Source: CAZUMW01 sp964621615 (GTDB lineage: Bacteria > Desulfobacterota > WTBG01 > CAIYCZ01 > CAIRTM01). From it: a stretch of DNA of 64,000 bases. How positions within the stretch are numbered: the first letter of the stretch is position 1; every line of letters begins with the position of its first letter. Under the pieces are notes generated by a model, which was not told where the DNA came from, did no database searches, and saw nothing but the letters and a program-made list of their open reading frames with translations. Shown here piece by piece: positions 9,538 to 19,244 of this stretch. Position numbers and translations under genes: made by a program. The DNA is taken from NCBI GenBank assembly GCA_964621615.1, contig CAZUMW010000001.1, forward strand, positions 62,001-126,000, read 5' to 3'.

Positions 9538-10479
9538 CTACTGAAAAGCAGGCGGCGGCGGATCAGCATCCGGCTGCTCCCGCAGGGTTTCCTGCTGCTC
9601 CCAGTCGAGCAGGCGCTGCCTGGTTTTTCGCTTTTTGTGAACATAGCATACAATAAAAACAATGCTTGCCACAAACCACAGAAACCCTGAGCTGGTCAGC
9701 AGGGGAATCCAGCTGAAGCGAAGGTGGACATAGCGCAGCCAGCGGTCCTCCATGCGGTGCCAGCTCATATGGTAGGTGCTTTGAACAGCACGCCCGAAAT
9801 CACGGTTCCTGCTGTATGAGCCCAGAAAGGCCTTGAACGTATCGGCGCCGAACTCGCCTTTCAGAAAGGATATAAAATAAAAGCTCTGGCAATACGCGAT
9901 CCTGGCCTTTCTGAGGTCAACAGGGAATGATTTGGCGATCTCATCCATGGGAAGCAGCGAATCGGTCAGGGCTGCGAAGGTAAGGGTTGACAGGCGGGAA
10001 AGCGTCCACTCGTCGGCGAAAATAATTGCCAGGCCCTCATCGAGCCAGCGCGGAATCCGGTGCTTTGACCCGAAGGCATGGCCCAGGATAATGTGGCTCA
10101 GCTCGTGCCTGAATGTTTTTAGAAGATCGACTCGCTCCTTGTGGAGCAGGATTATGCTGTTGTGTGCGGGATAGGCTACCCCTATCGCCCAGTCCGGAAT
10201 GTAGGTTCCCTCAGGCTGAGACCGGTTGAATTGTTCCCGGTTGGAGACAATGGTAACGGAGACTCTTGCCGGGAGTGAAAAGCCGGTTATGCTGCAGATA
10301 CGATCCGCAGCCGGCCGGGCCTGCCTGGCAAGAAACCGGGCTGCTTTTTTTTCTGCCGGGGGGAAAATAAAGCAAAACGGGCCGGCTTCCAGACGCTGAA
10401 GCGAGGCTGCCCGGCAGGGAAAGGTACAGCAGAGAACGAGCAGCACTGTGCCTGTGAATGCGCGTGTTTTGTTATTCAT
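9538..10479 (-). CDS. peptidase MA-like zinc metalloprotease, exported and membrane-anchored
   Basis: 313 residues. A signal peptide (about 1-25, ending CRAAS) leads to a gluzincin-type catalytic region with HELSH (H125, E126, H129) and a downstream WLDEGLA, whose E148 fits the third zinc ligand. This arrangement matches the peptidase MA-like family. A single membrane helix at about 235-258 (FLWFVASIVFIVCYV) is followed by a basic, then acidic/proline-rich cytoplasmic tail, so the protease domain should face the periplasm. Substrate is unknown. It stands alone: 163 bases separate it from the carboxylase start and a long gap separates it from polA. Confidence 0.8.
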   Translation of the reverse strand: MNNKTRAFTGTVLLVLCCTFPCRAASLQRLEAGPFCFIFPPAEKKAARFLARQARPAADRICSITGFSLPARVSVTIVSNREQFNRSQPEGTYIPDWAIGVAYPAHNSIILLHKERVDLLKTFRHELSHIILGHAFGSKHRIPRWLDEGLAIIFADEWTLSRLSTLTFAALTDSLLPMDEIAKSFPVDLRKARIAYCQSFYFISFLKGEFGADTFKAFLGSYSRNRDFGRAVQSTYHMSWHRMEDRWLRYVHLRFSWIPLLTSSGFLWFVASIVFIVCYVHKKRKTRQRLLDWEQQETLREQPDADPPPPAFQ

Positions 10480-10886
10480 TACATTTATCCGGAATATGGG
10501 TAAGGGGTTCTGCTGAGCATCCTGTCGGCACTTTCCCGGGAATACACAATCACCGCGCCATGGCTTTTCGCTTATTTTCGCCCGCCGTCCATGGCGGCAT
10601 CCGGGGGGATCATTTCATGTGACCCTCGTGGTGAAGCTGATCAGATTTTTAAATCCGCTCCATACCATAGAGGTGCCTGTTCAGCAGCCAAAACTCCAGA
10701 TGAAAAAGCATTAATTTTTTTGACTGCTCCGGGGTTTTGATATAAGGTGATCTCTGTTTACATAAGTATACCGCTATTATCACCCGGCCTGCAATGGTAT
10801 TGTGCCGGGCGGCTATCTTCCTGCGCTGTATGCTTTCCGTATTGCGCAAAGCGTTTTTTTCAGCACCATATGAGCGGTTGTGATTT
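10480..10886. other. 407-bp intergenic region between the metalloprotease and polA
   Basis: The two genes diverge here, so both promoters should lie inside. A weak plus-strand pair TTGACT/TATAAG with a 15-base spacer near 10717-10745 and an imperfect hairpin CCCGGC/GCCGGG (about 10784-10810) are visible. A 66-codon minus-strand ORF (10649-10849) has no protein-like features or RBS and is not called. Confidence 0.4.
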
Positions 10887-13547
10887 ATGAGCCAAAAGCC
10901 GAAGCTTTTTTTGATAGACGCGAGCTCCTATTTTTATCGGGCATTTTTTGCGCTGCCGCCCCTGAGCACTGCTTCCGGGTTTCCCACCAATGCGCTGTAC
11001 GGTTTTATTACCATGCTCAGAAAGCTCATAAACGATCATGCGCCGGAGTATCTTGCAGCCGTTCTTGACCGCCCCGAGCCCACCTTCCGCCACGAGGCAT
11101 ATGAGCACTATAAAGCCCACCGGGAGGAAATGCCGGATGACCTTGCAGCGCAGCTTCCCTGTATGAAAGACGTGCTTCAGGCATTTAATGTTGCAGCGGT
11201 AGAAAAGCCGGGCTATGAGGCAGATGACGTTATCGGCACGCTGGCCCTGCAGGCTGCGGCAGAGGGAGCCGATGTGGTGATTGTGACCGGCGACAAGGAT
11301 ATGTTTCAGCTGGTGAGGCCGGGCATATTCATACTGGATACTCTGAAAAATGCCTTCTATGACCGCGAGGCCGTTGTCAGAAAATATGACCTTGAGCCTG
11401 ACCGCCTGGTCGATATGTTCGGCCTTATGGGAGACGCCTCCGACAATGTGCCCGGCGTGCCCGGTATCGGGCCGAAGACTGCGGTAGGCCTTCTGAAGCA
11501 GTACGGCAGCATTGATAATATTTATTTGCATGTGGAAGAATTAACAAGAAAAAAGCTCAAGCAGTCCCTGATCGAGAATAAGGGCCAGGCGCTGCTGAGC
11601 CGCGACCTGGTCCGGATCGATGCAGGCGTTGCGCTTGACTGCACCTGGAAGGATTTCCGTCTTGACGGCTGTGATGAGCAGCAGCTCAGGCAGCTGTATA
11701 AGCGCTTTGAGTTCACAAGCCTGCTGCGCGAGCTGGGGCCGGGCGAGCAGAAGCAGGCAAACTACCGGCTGCTTACCGATATGCAGGATATACAGAATTC
11801 TCTTGCTGCATGTGCAGGAAAAAAGCGCTTTGCCGTGGACCTTGAAACCACCTCGGAGCGCCCTATGGAAGCCGCAATAGTGGGTATTGCGTTGTGCTGT
11901 GAGGAGGGCGAGGCGTATTATATTCCTGTGGCACATACAAGGCTTGGTGGCCAGCCGGACCGTGACGCCGTGCTGTCGCTTCTCAAGCCGCTTCTTGAGG
12001 ATCCTGCTATAGAAAAAATCTGCCACAACATGAAATATGAATATGTGCTGTTTGCCAGAAACGGCATTCAGCTGCGCGGCATGGCCTGTGACACCATGGT
12101 TGCATCATATGTTCTCAACCCCTCAAAATACCGCCACAGCCTTGACGAGGTCGCCCTCGATCACCTGGATTACCGGACCATTTCTTATAAGGATGTGGTC
12201 GGGTCCGGCAAGAAGGCGCTTCGGTTCGATGCGGTGCCGATAGAAAAGGCGGTCCGGTATGCCTGTGAGGATGCCGATATAACAGGGCGGCTTGCGAATC
12301 TCCTTCTGCCGAGAATTGACCGTGAGGGGTTCCGGAGGCTGTTTTCCGGCATAGAAATGCCGCTTGTACCCGTGCTTGCGCAGATGGAAATGCACGGCGT
12401 GCGCATCGATACGGGTCAGCTTGCCGAGCTTTCCCGCGAGTTCGCCGGGAAGCTTGCAGTAATCGAGCAGGAGATATTTTCCCTGACAGGCGTGACCTTC
12501 AATGTGAATTCTCCCAAACAGCTCGGAGAGATACTGTTTGAAAAGCTTCAGCTCCCGGTGGGCAAGCGAACCAAAACGGGGTATGCCACGGATGTGACCA
12601 CGCTGACCGGCCTTGCAAAAGTTCATCCGCTGCCGGCGAGGGTGCTTGAGTACCGCAGCCTGGCAAAGCTTGTGTCAACGTATGTTGACGCCATGCCCGC
12701 TTTGATAAACCCCGAGACGGGGCGCATTCACACCTCATACAATCAGACCGTGACCGCAACCGGGCGGCTGAGCTCAAGCGACCCGAATCTGCAGAATATA
12801 CCCATCCGCACCGAGGAGGGCATCCGCATCCGCGAGGCTTTTGTCCCGGAGCCGGGATGGAGGATGCTTGCAGCCGATTACTCTCAGATCGAGCTTCGCC
12901 TTCTTGCACATCTTTCCGGTGACCGGACGTTGATCGACGCGTTCTTGAACAATGAGGACATACACGCCCGGACTGCAGCCGAGCTGTGGGCGGACGGCGG
13001 CCCGGTGAGCTCCGGCATGCGGCGGGATGCAAAAGTGATTAATTTCGGGATTATTTACGGCATGAGCGCCTACGGCCTCAGCAACGAGCTGGGTATCGAC
13101 CAGCAGACCGCACAGGAATATATTGATGCCTATTTTGCTCGATACCCGGATGTGCGGCGGTTTCTTGACAGCATTCTTGAGCAGGCTCGCCGCGAAGGCT
13201 ATGTGGAAACGCTTATGGGGCGCCGCCGGTATCTTCCTGATATCAATGCGCGAAGCGGTGCCGCGCGGAAGTTTGCAGAGCGCATGGCAATCAACGCACC
13301 TATTCAGGGCGCTGCTGCCGATATGATAAAAATAGCCATGATCCGCATTCACGACGCCCTTGTCAGCGGCGGCATGCAAAGCCGCATGATCATGCAGGTT
13401 CACGACGAGCTTGTTTTTGAAGTGCCCGGGCGCGAGGTGAAAGCGCTGACAGAGCTTGTTCGCCGGGAGATGGAGGGCGTGGCCGATCTGCATGTACCGC
13501 TGACGGTTGATATCAGCACGGGTGATAACTGGCGCCAGGCGCATTAG
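10887..13547 (+). CDS. polA: DNA polymerase I
   Basis: 886 residues with all three PolA parts. The 5'-3' exonuclease (about 1-260) includes GYEADDVIGT, VTGDKDMFQL and the helix-hairpin-helix PGVPGIGPKTA. A 3'-5' exonuclease-like domain (about 300-490) opens with FAVDLETTS, so the proofreading D-x-E pair is present and this domain looks active. The family A polymerase domain (about 500-886) has AADYSQIELRLLAH (motif A), the RRDAKVINFGIIYG finger helix and MQVHDELVFEVP (motif C). It acts in Okazaki fragment processing and excision repair. The start gives MSQKPKLFLIDASS, as expected for the family. It converges with xthA, 31 bases between stops. Confidence 0.98.
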   Translation: MSQKPKLFLIDASSYFYRAFFALPPLSTASGFPTNALYGFITMLRKLINDHAPEYLAAVLDRPEPTFRHEAYEHYKAHREEMPDDLAAQLPCMKDVLQAFNVAAVEKPGYEADDVIGTLALQAAAEGADVVIVTGDKDMFQLVRPGIFILDTLKNAFYDREAVVRKYDLEPDRLVDMFGLMGDASDNVPGVPGIGPKTAVGLLKQYGSIDNIYLHVEELTRKKLKQSLIENKGQALLSRDLVRIDAGVALDCTWKDFRLDGCDEQQLRQLYKRFEFTSLLRELGPGEQKQANYRLLTDMQDIQNSLAACAGKKRFAVDLETTSERPMEAAIVGIALCCEEGEAYYIPVAHTRLGGQPDRDAVLSLLKPLLEDPAIEKICHNMKYEYVLFARNGIQLRGMACDTMVASYVLNPSKYRHSLDEVALDHLDYRTISYKDVVGSGKKALRFDAVPIEKAVRYACEDADITGRLANLLLPRIDREGFRRLFSGIEMPLVPVLAQMEMHGVRIDTGQLAELSREFAGKLAVIEQEIFSLTGVTFNVNSPKQLGEILFEKLQLPVGKRTKTGYATDVTTLTGLAKVHPLPARVLEYRSLAKLVSTYVDAMPALINPETGRIHTSYNQTVTATGRLSSSDPNLQNIPIRTEEGIRIREAFVPEPGWRMLAADYSQIELRLLAHLSGDRTLIDAFLNNEDIHARTAAELWADGGPVSSGMRRDAKVINFGIIYGMSAYGLSNELGIDQQTAQEYIDAYFARYPDVRRFLDSILEQARREGYVETLMGRRRYLPDINARSGAARKFAERMAINAPIQGAAADMIKIAMIRIHDALVSGGMQSRMIMQVHDELVFEVPGREVKALTELVRREMEGVADLHVPLTVDISTGDNWRQAH

Positions 13548-13578
13548 GAAATCTTGTTAGATTTTGCTGATAGGCTTT

Positions 13579-14346
13579 TTACTCGAAGTCGGCGATAACC
13601 GGCGCGTGATCGGAGGGCTTTTTCCCCTTCCGCTCCTCCCTGTCAATTATAATTTCCCGGCACCGCTCGGCAAGCGGCTGCGTTGCCAGTATGTGATCAA
13701 TCCGGAGCCCGTTGTTTTTGGGGAATGCCAGCTGACGGTAATCCCACCATGAGAACGCGCCCCCCTCAGGATGCCGGCGGGCAAACAGATCGATCAGCCC
13801 CCAGTCGCATATGCGCTGCAGGCGGTCGCGAACCGCCGGAACGCACAGCACCGATCCGGACCACTGGTCCGGATGTGCCACGTCGGCGTCGGAAAGCGCG
13901 ACATTGGTATCCCCGCACACCAGAAGAGGTTCGTCGGCTGTGTGCGCCTTTTCAAGATACTGCCTGAAGCGATCAAGCCAGGTCAGCTTGTACAGAAACT
14001 TGTCACTTTCAGTTGTTCCGCCGTTCGGCACATATATGCTGATGACGCGGCTGCTCCCTATTGAAGCAGCTATGAAACGCGCCTGGCTGTCGCCCTCATT
14101 GTCACTAAGGCCTTTTTGCACCTGCGCAGGCGGGGTGCGGCTCAAAACGGCAACGCCGTTGTATGTTTTCTGACCGAATACACAGCAATGATAGCCCAGT
14201 GACTGCAGATGCTCATATGGGAACGAGCTTTCGCCGGCCTTGAGCTCCTGGAGGCATACAATATCGGGCTTCCGGCGCTCAAGCCATCGGCTCACGCGCT
14301 CAAGGCGAGCTTTTATGGAGTTGACGTTCCAGGTAGCCACGCGCAT
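13579..14346 (-). CDS. xthA: exodeoxyribonuclease III (AP endonuclease)
   Basis: 255 residues, full length for the ExoIII/XthA family of the endonuclease/exonuclease/phosphatase fold. Motifs: MRVATWNVNSIKAR at the start (Asn metal ligand), the LQELK catalytic glutamate, GVAVLSR, GDTNVA (Asp/Asn pair), and the C-terminal RIDHIL and SDHAPV with the catalytic Asp-His. It cleaves 5' of abasic sites in base excision repair and pairs functionally with the neighbouring convergent polA. A structured repeat (14366-14464) sits in its 5' leader. Confidence 0.95.
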   Translation of the reverse strand: MRVATWNVNSIKARLERVSRWLERRKPDIVCLQELKAGESSFPYEHLQSLGYHCCVFGQKTYNGVAVLSRTPPAQVQKGLSDNEGDSQARFIAASIGSSRVISIYVPNGGTTESDKFLYKLTWLDRFRQYLEKAHTADEPLLVCGDTNVALSDADVAHPDQWSGSVLCVPAVRDRLQRICDWGLIDLFARRHPEGGAFSWWDYRQLAFPKNNGLRIDHILATQPLAERCREIIIDREERKGKKPSDHAPVIADFE

Positions 14347-14365
14347 GGAACCGCTTCCTGATCGG

Positions 14366-14464
14366 GATCGTTTCGTGCATACTCCGCACGGCAGTGCGGA
14401 GTTAATCGGAATGTATCAAGATAAATAAGAAATGATTGCCGAAACACACCGCAGCGCGCTGCGG
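14366..14464. repeat. structured dispersed repeat, copy 1 (upstream of xthA)
   Basis: This region holds a perfect hairpin CTCCGCAC-GGCA-GTGCGGAG (14382-14401) and a 16-bp palindrome CCGCAGCGCGCTGCGG (14449-14464). Its left part (ATCGTTTCG near 14367, then the CGCACGGC region), a middle GGAATGTATC and the right palindrome recur in the same order at 59693-59807, upstream of pcm. The two copies are diverged. Confidence 0.5.
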
Positions 14465-14473
14465 GGAGTATCA

Positions 14474-16459
14474 TTACTGCTGGTTGCTTTTTTTGTCCAG
14501 TGCCGCACGAATAGTGTCGGCAAGCTCTGTTCGGCTGAACGGTTTTGTGATAATGGTGCTTACACCGATGTCCCGGGCTTTGCGCATGTCCTCATCGCTT
14601 TGAAAGCCCGTGCATATTACCACGGGGATGCCCCGGTGAAGCGTTCGTATGCGGCCGGCAAGCTCAAAGCCGGTCATGCGGGGCATTGTCTTGTCGCTGA
14701 TAACAAGGTCATAGGAGTCGGGATCAGCTGAAAATGCCTGCAGGGCTTCCTCGGGAGACTGCACTGCCATGACCCTGTAGCCCAGGCTTTTCAGCATTTG
14801 TCCGCCCATATCACATACATCAGGCTCATCTTCAACAAAAAGAATGCGCTCGCTGCCGCATGGGTCACGAGAAGCGTCTTCCTGCGGCAGCTCGCCGGTT
14901 ATGTCAATCAGGGGCATGTACAGATGAAATGCGGTCCCCGTGCCCGGCTCGCTTTTTACGGTAATCGCGCCGTTCAGCGATTTTACAATGCCGTGCACCA
15001 CAGCAAGGCCCATGCCGGTACCTTCGGCTTTCGGCTTGGTGGTGAAGTATGGCTCAAATATGCGCTCGACGATGTCGGTGCTCATGCCCGGACCCGTATC
15101 GCTGACGACAAGGTGAACGTACCGGCCCGGATCGAGATCGGGAAGAGGTGCTGCCATGCCCCCGTCGAGCTCGATTTCAAATAGCGATACTTCAAGCGTT
15201 CCGCCTGAGCTGTGCATGGCGTGGGAGGCATTGGTGCACAGGTTCATGAGTATCTGGTGGAGCTGAGTCGGCGCAGCTATAATTATGTCGTGCTTTGCAG
15301 TGAGGTTACACCTGATGTCAATAGTTGCCGGGACAGAGGCCCGTATCAGCTTAATGATTTCCTTGACGATCGGCGTAACGGCAACGGGCTTCATTTCCTC
15401 TTCGGTTTGTCTGCTGAAGGTCAGTATCTGCCGCACAAGATCCCGTGCCCGGCTGCTGGCTTTCAGCACCATGCTCAGATTGTCGTGCTGTTTCGAGTTT
15501 GCTGCGGCCTCGGCACGGGCAAGTTCGGTGAATCCCATGACCGCAGAAAGAATATTGTTGAAATCATGAGCGATGCCGCCCGCCATGGTCCCGAGCGCCT
15601 CCATTTTCTGCGCCTGCCGGAGCTGCTGCTCGAGCCGTGTTTCCCGGGTTGCATCTCTGCCGATGGAAACATATCCGGTAATGTTCCCTTCGCTGTCGCG
15701 AATGGGCGAAAGCGTTGCTTCAAACTCGATCAGGGCCCCGTCATTTTTGCGGTTTTTCAAACGGCCGCTCCAGACACAGCCTCGGGAAATAGTTTCCCAG
15801 ATATGCTGATAAAAACTGTTGCTGTAAATGCCCCTTTCGGTAAAAAAGGGGTTAAGGCCCACGACCTCTTCGCGTGTGTATCCCAGAATCTGCGTCATCG
15901 CAGGGTTTATATATCCTATTGTGCCGTCGGCGCCCATGATCATTACTGTTTCAGTGGTCTGCTCGATAGCGGATATCAGGCGGTTATATTTCCGCTCTGC
16001 CTGCTTGCGCTCGGTGATATCTCTGATGATTGCGACGGAACCGATCCGTTCCCCGCTTTTATCGTGCATAAACGTTATATTCAGCTCAACCGGAACCACG
16101 CGGCCGTCTTTGCGAAGCACGTAAATGGCCCAGTTTTTTATGTACCCTTTTTCAAAGAGGCTGTCTATTATGCCTGCGGCTTTTGTCATATACTGGTCGT
16201 CTATGTGAACCTGCTCCCCGGAGGCCGTTTCATAGACCCCTTTTTCTAAAACGGAAAAAACGGAGGGTGTTGCGCCGAGTATCTCCTGCCGGGAATAGCC
16301 GAGCAGCCGGTCGAAAGCTGCATTGACACGGGTTATGCACCCTGACATATCGCCGACTACGATGCTGTCAAATGAGCTGTCGATAATATTGTCCAGATAA
16401 TCGCTTATACGGCAGGGGCCATCATGCAGCGGCTGTTTGTTTCCTTTATCAGGTGCCAT
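14474..16459 (-). CDS. cytoplasmic PAS-PAS hybrid histidine kinase with C-terminal receiver
   Basis: 661 residues with no membrane segment. Two PAS domains (about 20-147 and 157-272) each end in a PAC-like RDIT/RDAT stretch. The HisKA H-box GGIAHDFNN gives phospho-acceptor H298. The HATPase_c domain has an N-box (LMNLCTNASHAM), G1 (DTGPGM) and G2 (GTGMGLAVVHG). A receiver domain (about 536-655) has acidic residues in FVEDE and phospho-acceptor D589 (VISDKTMP). It probably senses a small ligand, redox or energy signal through PAS and passes phosphate to its own receiver and onward. No separate output regulator is adjacent. It shares its C-terminal architecture with the membrane kinase at 27901-29871. 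Confidence 0.92.
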   Translation of the reverse strand: MAPDKGNKQPLHDGPCRISDYLDNIIDSSFDSIVVGDMSGCITRVNAAFDRLLGYSRQEILGATPSVFSVLEKGVYETASGEQVHIDDQYMTKAAGIIDSLFEKGYIKNWAIYVLRKDGRVVPVELNITFMHDKSGERIGSVAIIRDITERKQAERKYNRLISAIEQTTETVMIMGADGTIGYINPAMTQILGYTREEVVGLNPFFTERGIYSNSFYQHIWETISRGCVWSGRLKNRKNDGALIEFEATLSPIRDSEGNITGYVSIGRDATRETRLEQQLRQAQKMEALGTMAGGIAHDFNNILSAVMGFTELARAEAAANSKQHDNLSMVLKASSRARDLVRQILTFSRQTEEEMKPVAVTPIVKEIIKLIRASVPATIDIRCNLTAKHDIIIAAPTQLHQILMNLCTNASHAMHSSGGTLEVSLFEIELDGGMAAPLPDLDPGRYVHLVVSDTGPGMSTDIVERIFEPYFTTKPKAEGTGMGLAVVHGIVKSLNGAITVKSEPGTGTAFHLYMPLIDITGELPQEDASRDPCGSERILFVEDEPDVCDMGGQMLKSLGYRVMAVQSPEEALQAFSADPDSYDLVISDKTMPRMTGFELAGRIRTLHRGIPVVICTGFQSDEDMRKARDIGVSTIITKPFSRTELADTIRAALDKKSNQQ

Positions 16460-16660
16460 GAAATACCATAAGGGTGGTGTGCTTTTTCAAAGGCCCTGCC
16501 CGCGCAGTGGGGGGCATCCGGTACTACTTTGTTTTCGGATATAAATGAAATATGTTGAGTTTTTAAATGTCTGAAATTATTTGACGCATCCAATTGTTTC
16601 GTATATATATATCAAACATTCGACATTATCCTTTCTTTTTTTATCCTTGGAAGTTCAGAG

Positions 16661-17014
16661 ATGAGTATACAGCGGAAAGCGCCGCGTGTCAGGCCGGCCG
16701 ACAATGAACCCATTGAGATTCAGATAAACGGTGCCGGCTTCATGGAAATTCTTTACGCCCGGGATATCAGTACCGAGGGCGTCGGTATATGGGTTCCGCA
16801 CAAATTCAAAGGCTGCCAGATTCCGGGCGAGGTTGCCGTGGTGGTTACGCTTCCCGGCATTGAGCCCTTTATCGGTATCGGCATGCTGCGGCACCGGACT
16901 CCTGACGAAGAGCAGGAAGTGTTCGGTATCGAGTTCACTCAGATAGCAAACCTTGATCGCTCGCACATCGATGCCTATGTGAAGCGCCGGCTTGCTGAAC
17001 AGTGCGATGAGTAA
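16661..17014 (+). CDS. PilZ domain protein (c-di-GMP receptor candidate)
   Basis: 117 residues, a single PilZ domain. The N-terminal arginine motif (RKAPRVR) and the DISTEGVGIWV stretch, matching the D/N-x-S-x-x-G motif, are the two c-di-GMP-binding signatures of PilZ, so binding is likely. The start is preceded by a purine-rich RBS (TTGGAAG). It diverges from the hybrid kinase, with 201 bases between the starts. Single-domain PilZ proteins usually act as adaptors in motility, exopolysaccharide or adhesion control; no target is evident here. Confidence 0.85.
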   Translation: MSIQRKAPRVRPADNEPIEIQINGAGFMEILYARDISTEGVGIWVPHKFKGCQIPGEVAVVVTLPGIEPFIGIGMLRHRTPDEEQEVFGIEFTQIANLDRSHIDAYVKRRLAEQCDE

Positions 17015-17091
17015 GCCTGGGGCGTTCTGAAAGCGGCACGGTCGGCTTTTTTCTGGTTGCAGTGCCCCGATTTCTGTGCGGATACACGCTC

Positions 17092-17601
17092 ATGTATCGT
17101 TTCCGGAACACAGAAACCTTCCGTATTTGCTCTTATGCCTGCCGGGCAGGAGCGTCAGCGCTGGGGCTTTTTTTGTTTGTAAGCGGATGTATGCACGGGA
17201 GCTCCGGAGCGGATGTTCCACCTGAAAAAGCGGCGCGGCTTCTGATCGGCGGCGGCATAGTGGTCAAGAAAATCGATGGGCGGACACACACGCGCATCAG
17301 CCTTGACACCTTTGATCGCTCCTGGCGCTATCCTGATACAGTTCCCCTTCCCCCGGGAACCCATACGCTTACCGTATCCTGCGAAGGCGGCTTTCTGGAT
17401 TCGCAGCCCGCGGCCGGCATGACGCTTGAGGCACAGCCGGGGCACACCTATGTGCTTGGAAAGGTTGTGTATGTGGACCGGAACGGCAGCAAAAAAGCCT
17501 GGCGCGCCGTCATTATCGATAAGGGCCTGAACTATGCCGGCGGTGTCAGTGAGCGCCCGGCCTACCGCATAAGAAAAAGCGATGGAACAGATGCTCCCTG
17601 A
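17092..17601 (+). CDS. putative lipoprotein of unknown function
   Basis: A GTG at 17062 could extend the protein by 10 residues; the ATG at 17092 is preferred because it gives a normal signal peptide, though neither has a clear RBS. The hydrophobic stretch LGLFLFVSGC contains a lipobox (VSGC), so the mature protein should be a lipoprotein beginning CMHGSS. The mature part is about 135 residues, with a PPGTHTLTV stretch typical of beta-sandwich carrier or PEGA-like domains and a C-terminal basic tail. No family was recognised. It lies between the PilZ gene and a methyltransferase on the same strand. Confidence 0.65.
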   Translation: MYRFRNTETFRICSYACRAGASALGLFLFVSGCMHGSSGADVPPEKAARLLIGGGIVVKKIDGRTHTRISLDTFDRSWRYPDTVPLPPGTHTLTVSCEGGFLDSQPAAGMTLEAQPGHTYVLGKVVYVDRNGSKKAWRAVIIDKGLNYAGGVSERPAYRIRKSDGTDAP

Positions 17602-17703
17602 CGGAGCGCTGAGCATCCGTGAGGCGGCGTCATTTTTTGAAGAGAAGCCGGCGTGTATTATGCAGGCGGGCATGCGCCTGCTCATCAATGAGAGGAGATG
17701 CAT

Positions 17704-18693
17704 GTGGAAACGCGTGAGGAGGTATTACAGCTCATCGGCTGCTATATGAAAGCACGGGCGGTGCTGACAGCAGCGGAGCTTGATGTATTCGGTGCTCTTG
17801 AGCAGGGTCCGCTCAGCGCCGAGGCTGTCGCCGGCCGGGTCGGGGCAGAGACCCGCGCGCTCACCCGGCTGCTTGACTGCCTTGCTGCTATGGGGCTGCT
17901 CACCAAGGACGCAGGCGATTACGCTCTTGCCGGCTCCGGGGCGCTGCTTGCGCCGGGCAGACCGGACACTGTGAACCCGATGGCAATGCACATGAATGCT
18001 GTATGGAAAAACTGGAGCAATCTGACGGAGGCTGTTCGGCAGGGCGCTAATCCGGCGCTTCAGCCGGTGATCGGCGAACATAATCTTGAGGATCTCGATT
18101 CGTTTATCGGGGCTATGCACACTATCGGCAGCAGGCTTGCTCACACGATTGCAGCGGCGTATAACGCGGAGTCGCGAACGCACCTGCTTGATGTCGGCGG
18201 CGCGCTCGGAACCTATACGGTAGCGTTTCTGGAGCGCTACCCGGGCTTGCGGGCAACGCTTTTTGACTTTCCCGCGGTAATCGATCGCGCCCGGAGCGCG
18301 CTTGGATCCTCGCCGTACCGCGACCGCATCGAGTTTGCTGCGGGCGATTTCTATCGCGATCCCCTTCCCCGGGGCAGCGATCTGGCCCTGCTTTCAGCCA
18401 TTATCCACCAGAACAGCCCTGAAGAAAACCGTGCTCTTTTCGAGAGCGTGTATCAGTGCCTTGTTCCGGGCGGAAGCATTCTCATTCGTGATCATGTTAT
18501 GGATGAGTCCCGCACAGAGCCCGCTGCCGGTACGGTTTTTGCTCTGAATATGCTGGTAAATACTCCCGGCGGCGACACCTACACGTTCCATGAAATCAGC
18601 GATATGCTTCAGGAAGCTGGATTTGTCGAAGCCAGGCTTCTGCGGCGCGGGGATGCAATGGACTGCCTTGTGGAAGCCTGCAAGCTCTCCTGA
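17704..18693 (+). CDS. O-methyltransferase-like SAM methyltransferase with dimerisation domain
   Basis: About 329 residues. The start is taken as GTG at 17704 because AGAGGAG (17691-17697) lies 6 bases upstream of it; the ATG at 17698 directly abuts that RBS and is unlikely to be used. The N-terminal winged-helix dimerisation domain (about 1-95: ARAVLTAAELDVFGAL, VGAETRALTRLLDCL) is followed by a class I methyltransferase fold with LLDVGGALG, the SAM-binding loop. The layout matches the plant-type O-methyltransferase family (Methyltransf_2), which includes CrtF and hydroxyneurosporene or small-aromatic methylases. The substrate is unknown. A GC-rich hairpin without a T-tract follows (AGCCGGC/GCCGGCT, 18729-18753). 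Confidence 0.85.
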   Translation: METREEVLQLIGCYMKARAVLTAAELDVFGALEQGPLSAEAVAGRVGAETRALTRLLDCLAAMGLLTKDAGDYALAGSGALLAPGRPDTVNPMAMHMNAVWKNWSNLTEAVRQGANPALQPVIGEHNLEDLDSFIGAMHTIGSRLAHTIAAAYNAESRTHLLDVGGALGTYTVAFLERYPGLRATLFDFPAVIDRARSALGSSPYRDRIEFAAGDFYRDPLPRGSDLALLSAIIHQNSPEENRALFESVYQCLVPGGSILIRDHVMDESRTEPAAGTVFALNMLVNTPGGDTYTFHEISDMLQEAGFVEARLLRRGDAMDCLVEACKLS

Positions 18694-18917
18694 ACGCATC
18701 GTGCCATAACCAGGTCCCCGGACATGTCAGCCGGCACCCCCTTGCAGCCGGCTTGAGGGATGTTTGACGATGGCATGCAATAACAAATATTTTTACCGCG
18801 ACCGGTAAAGTCTTACCCGATTTGTCCGAAAACTAAGCAGTAGATCTTGGAAGCGGCTTTTTTAAAAAAACACCGGTAGCATACGTAAATCCGGTAACGC
18901 GTTAAGCGGATCACTGC

Positions 18918-19244
18918 ATGCCCAGAAAAACAAAGCCGAGCAAGCCGCCAGCTGATAGAGTTATTAAAGCGGGGATTATCTCTTCGCCTAAAGCGCCCGC
19001 CGCTGCCCCACACCTCACCGGAAAGATCATTTTTTTCCCCGGGTGGTGTAAAAGATGCGGAATGTGTTCGGTGATCTGTCCCCGGGAAGCGATTCGGCCC
19101 GGACCGGACGGAACACCTGTTCTGGCCGCTCCCGAAAAATGCACCCTGTGCTCGCTGTGCTGGCGGATCTGTCCGGACTTCGCTATCATAAAAAACCCGA
19201 ATTACCGCGAGGAAAAGGATGGTTCTGCAGAAAACGACACCTGA
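18918..19244 (+). CDS. korD: 2-oxoacid:ferredoxin oxidoreductase delta subunit (two [4Fe-4S] ferredoxin)
   Basis: 108 residues. After a basic, proline-rich N-terminal tail (about 1-35) come two four-cysteine clusters: CKRCGMCSVICP and CTLCSLCWRICP, each a C-x2-C-x2-C-x3-C-P motif binding one [4Fe-4S]. It moves electrons from the catalytic subunits to free ferredoxin. Its 3' end overlaps korA by 26 bases and the next genes are korB and korC, so it is the first gene of the korDABC operon. The exact 2-oxoacid (2-oxoglutarate or branched chain) cannot be fixed by eye. Confidence 0.92.
   Translation: MPRKTKPSKPPADRVIKAGIISSPKAPAAAPHLTGKIIFFPGWCKRCGMCSVICPREAIRPGPDGTPVLAAPEKCTLCSLCWRICPDFAIIKNPNYREEKDGSAENDT

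Noticed and set aside
10649..10849. 66-codon ORF between the metalloprotease and polA
   Set aside because: No RBS, no hydrophobic or domain pattern, overlaps likely promoter region.
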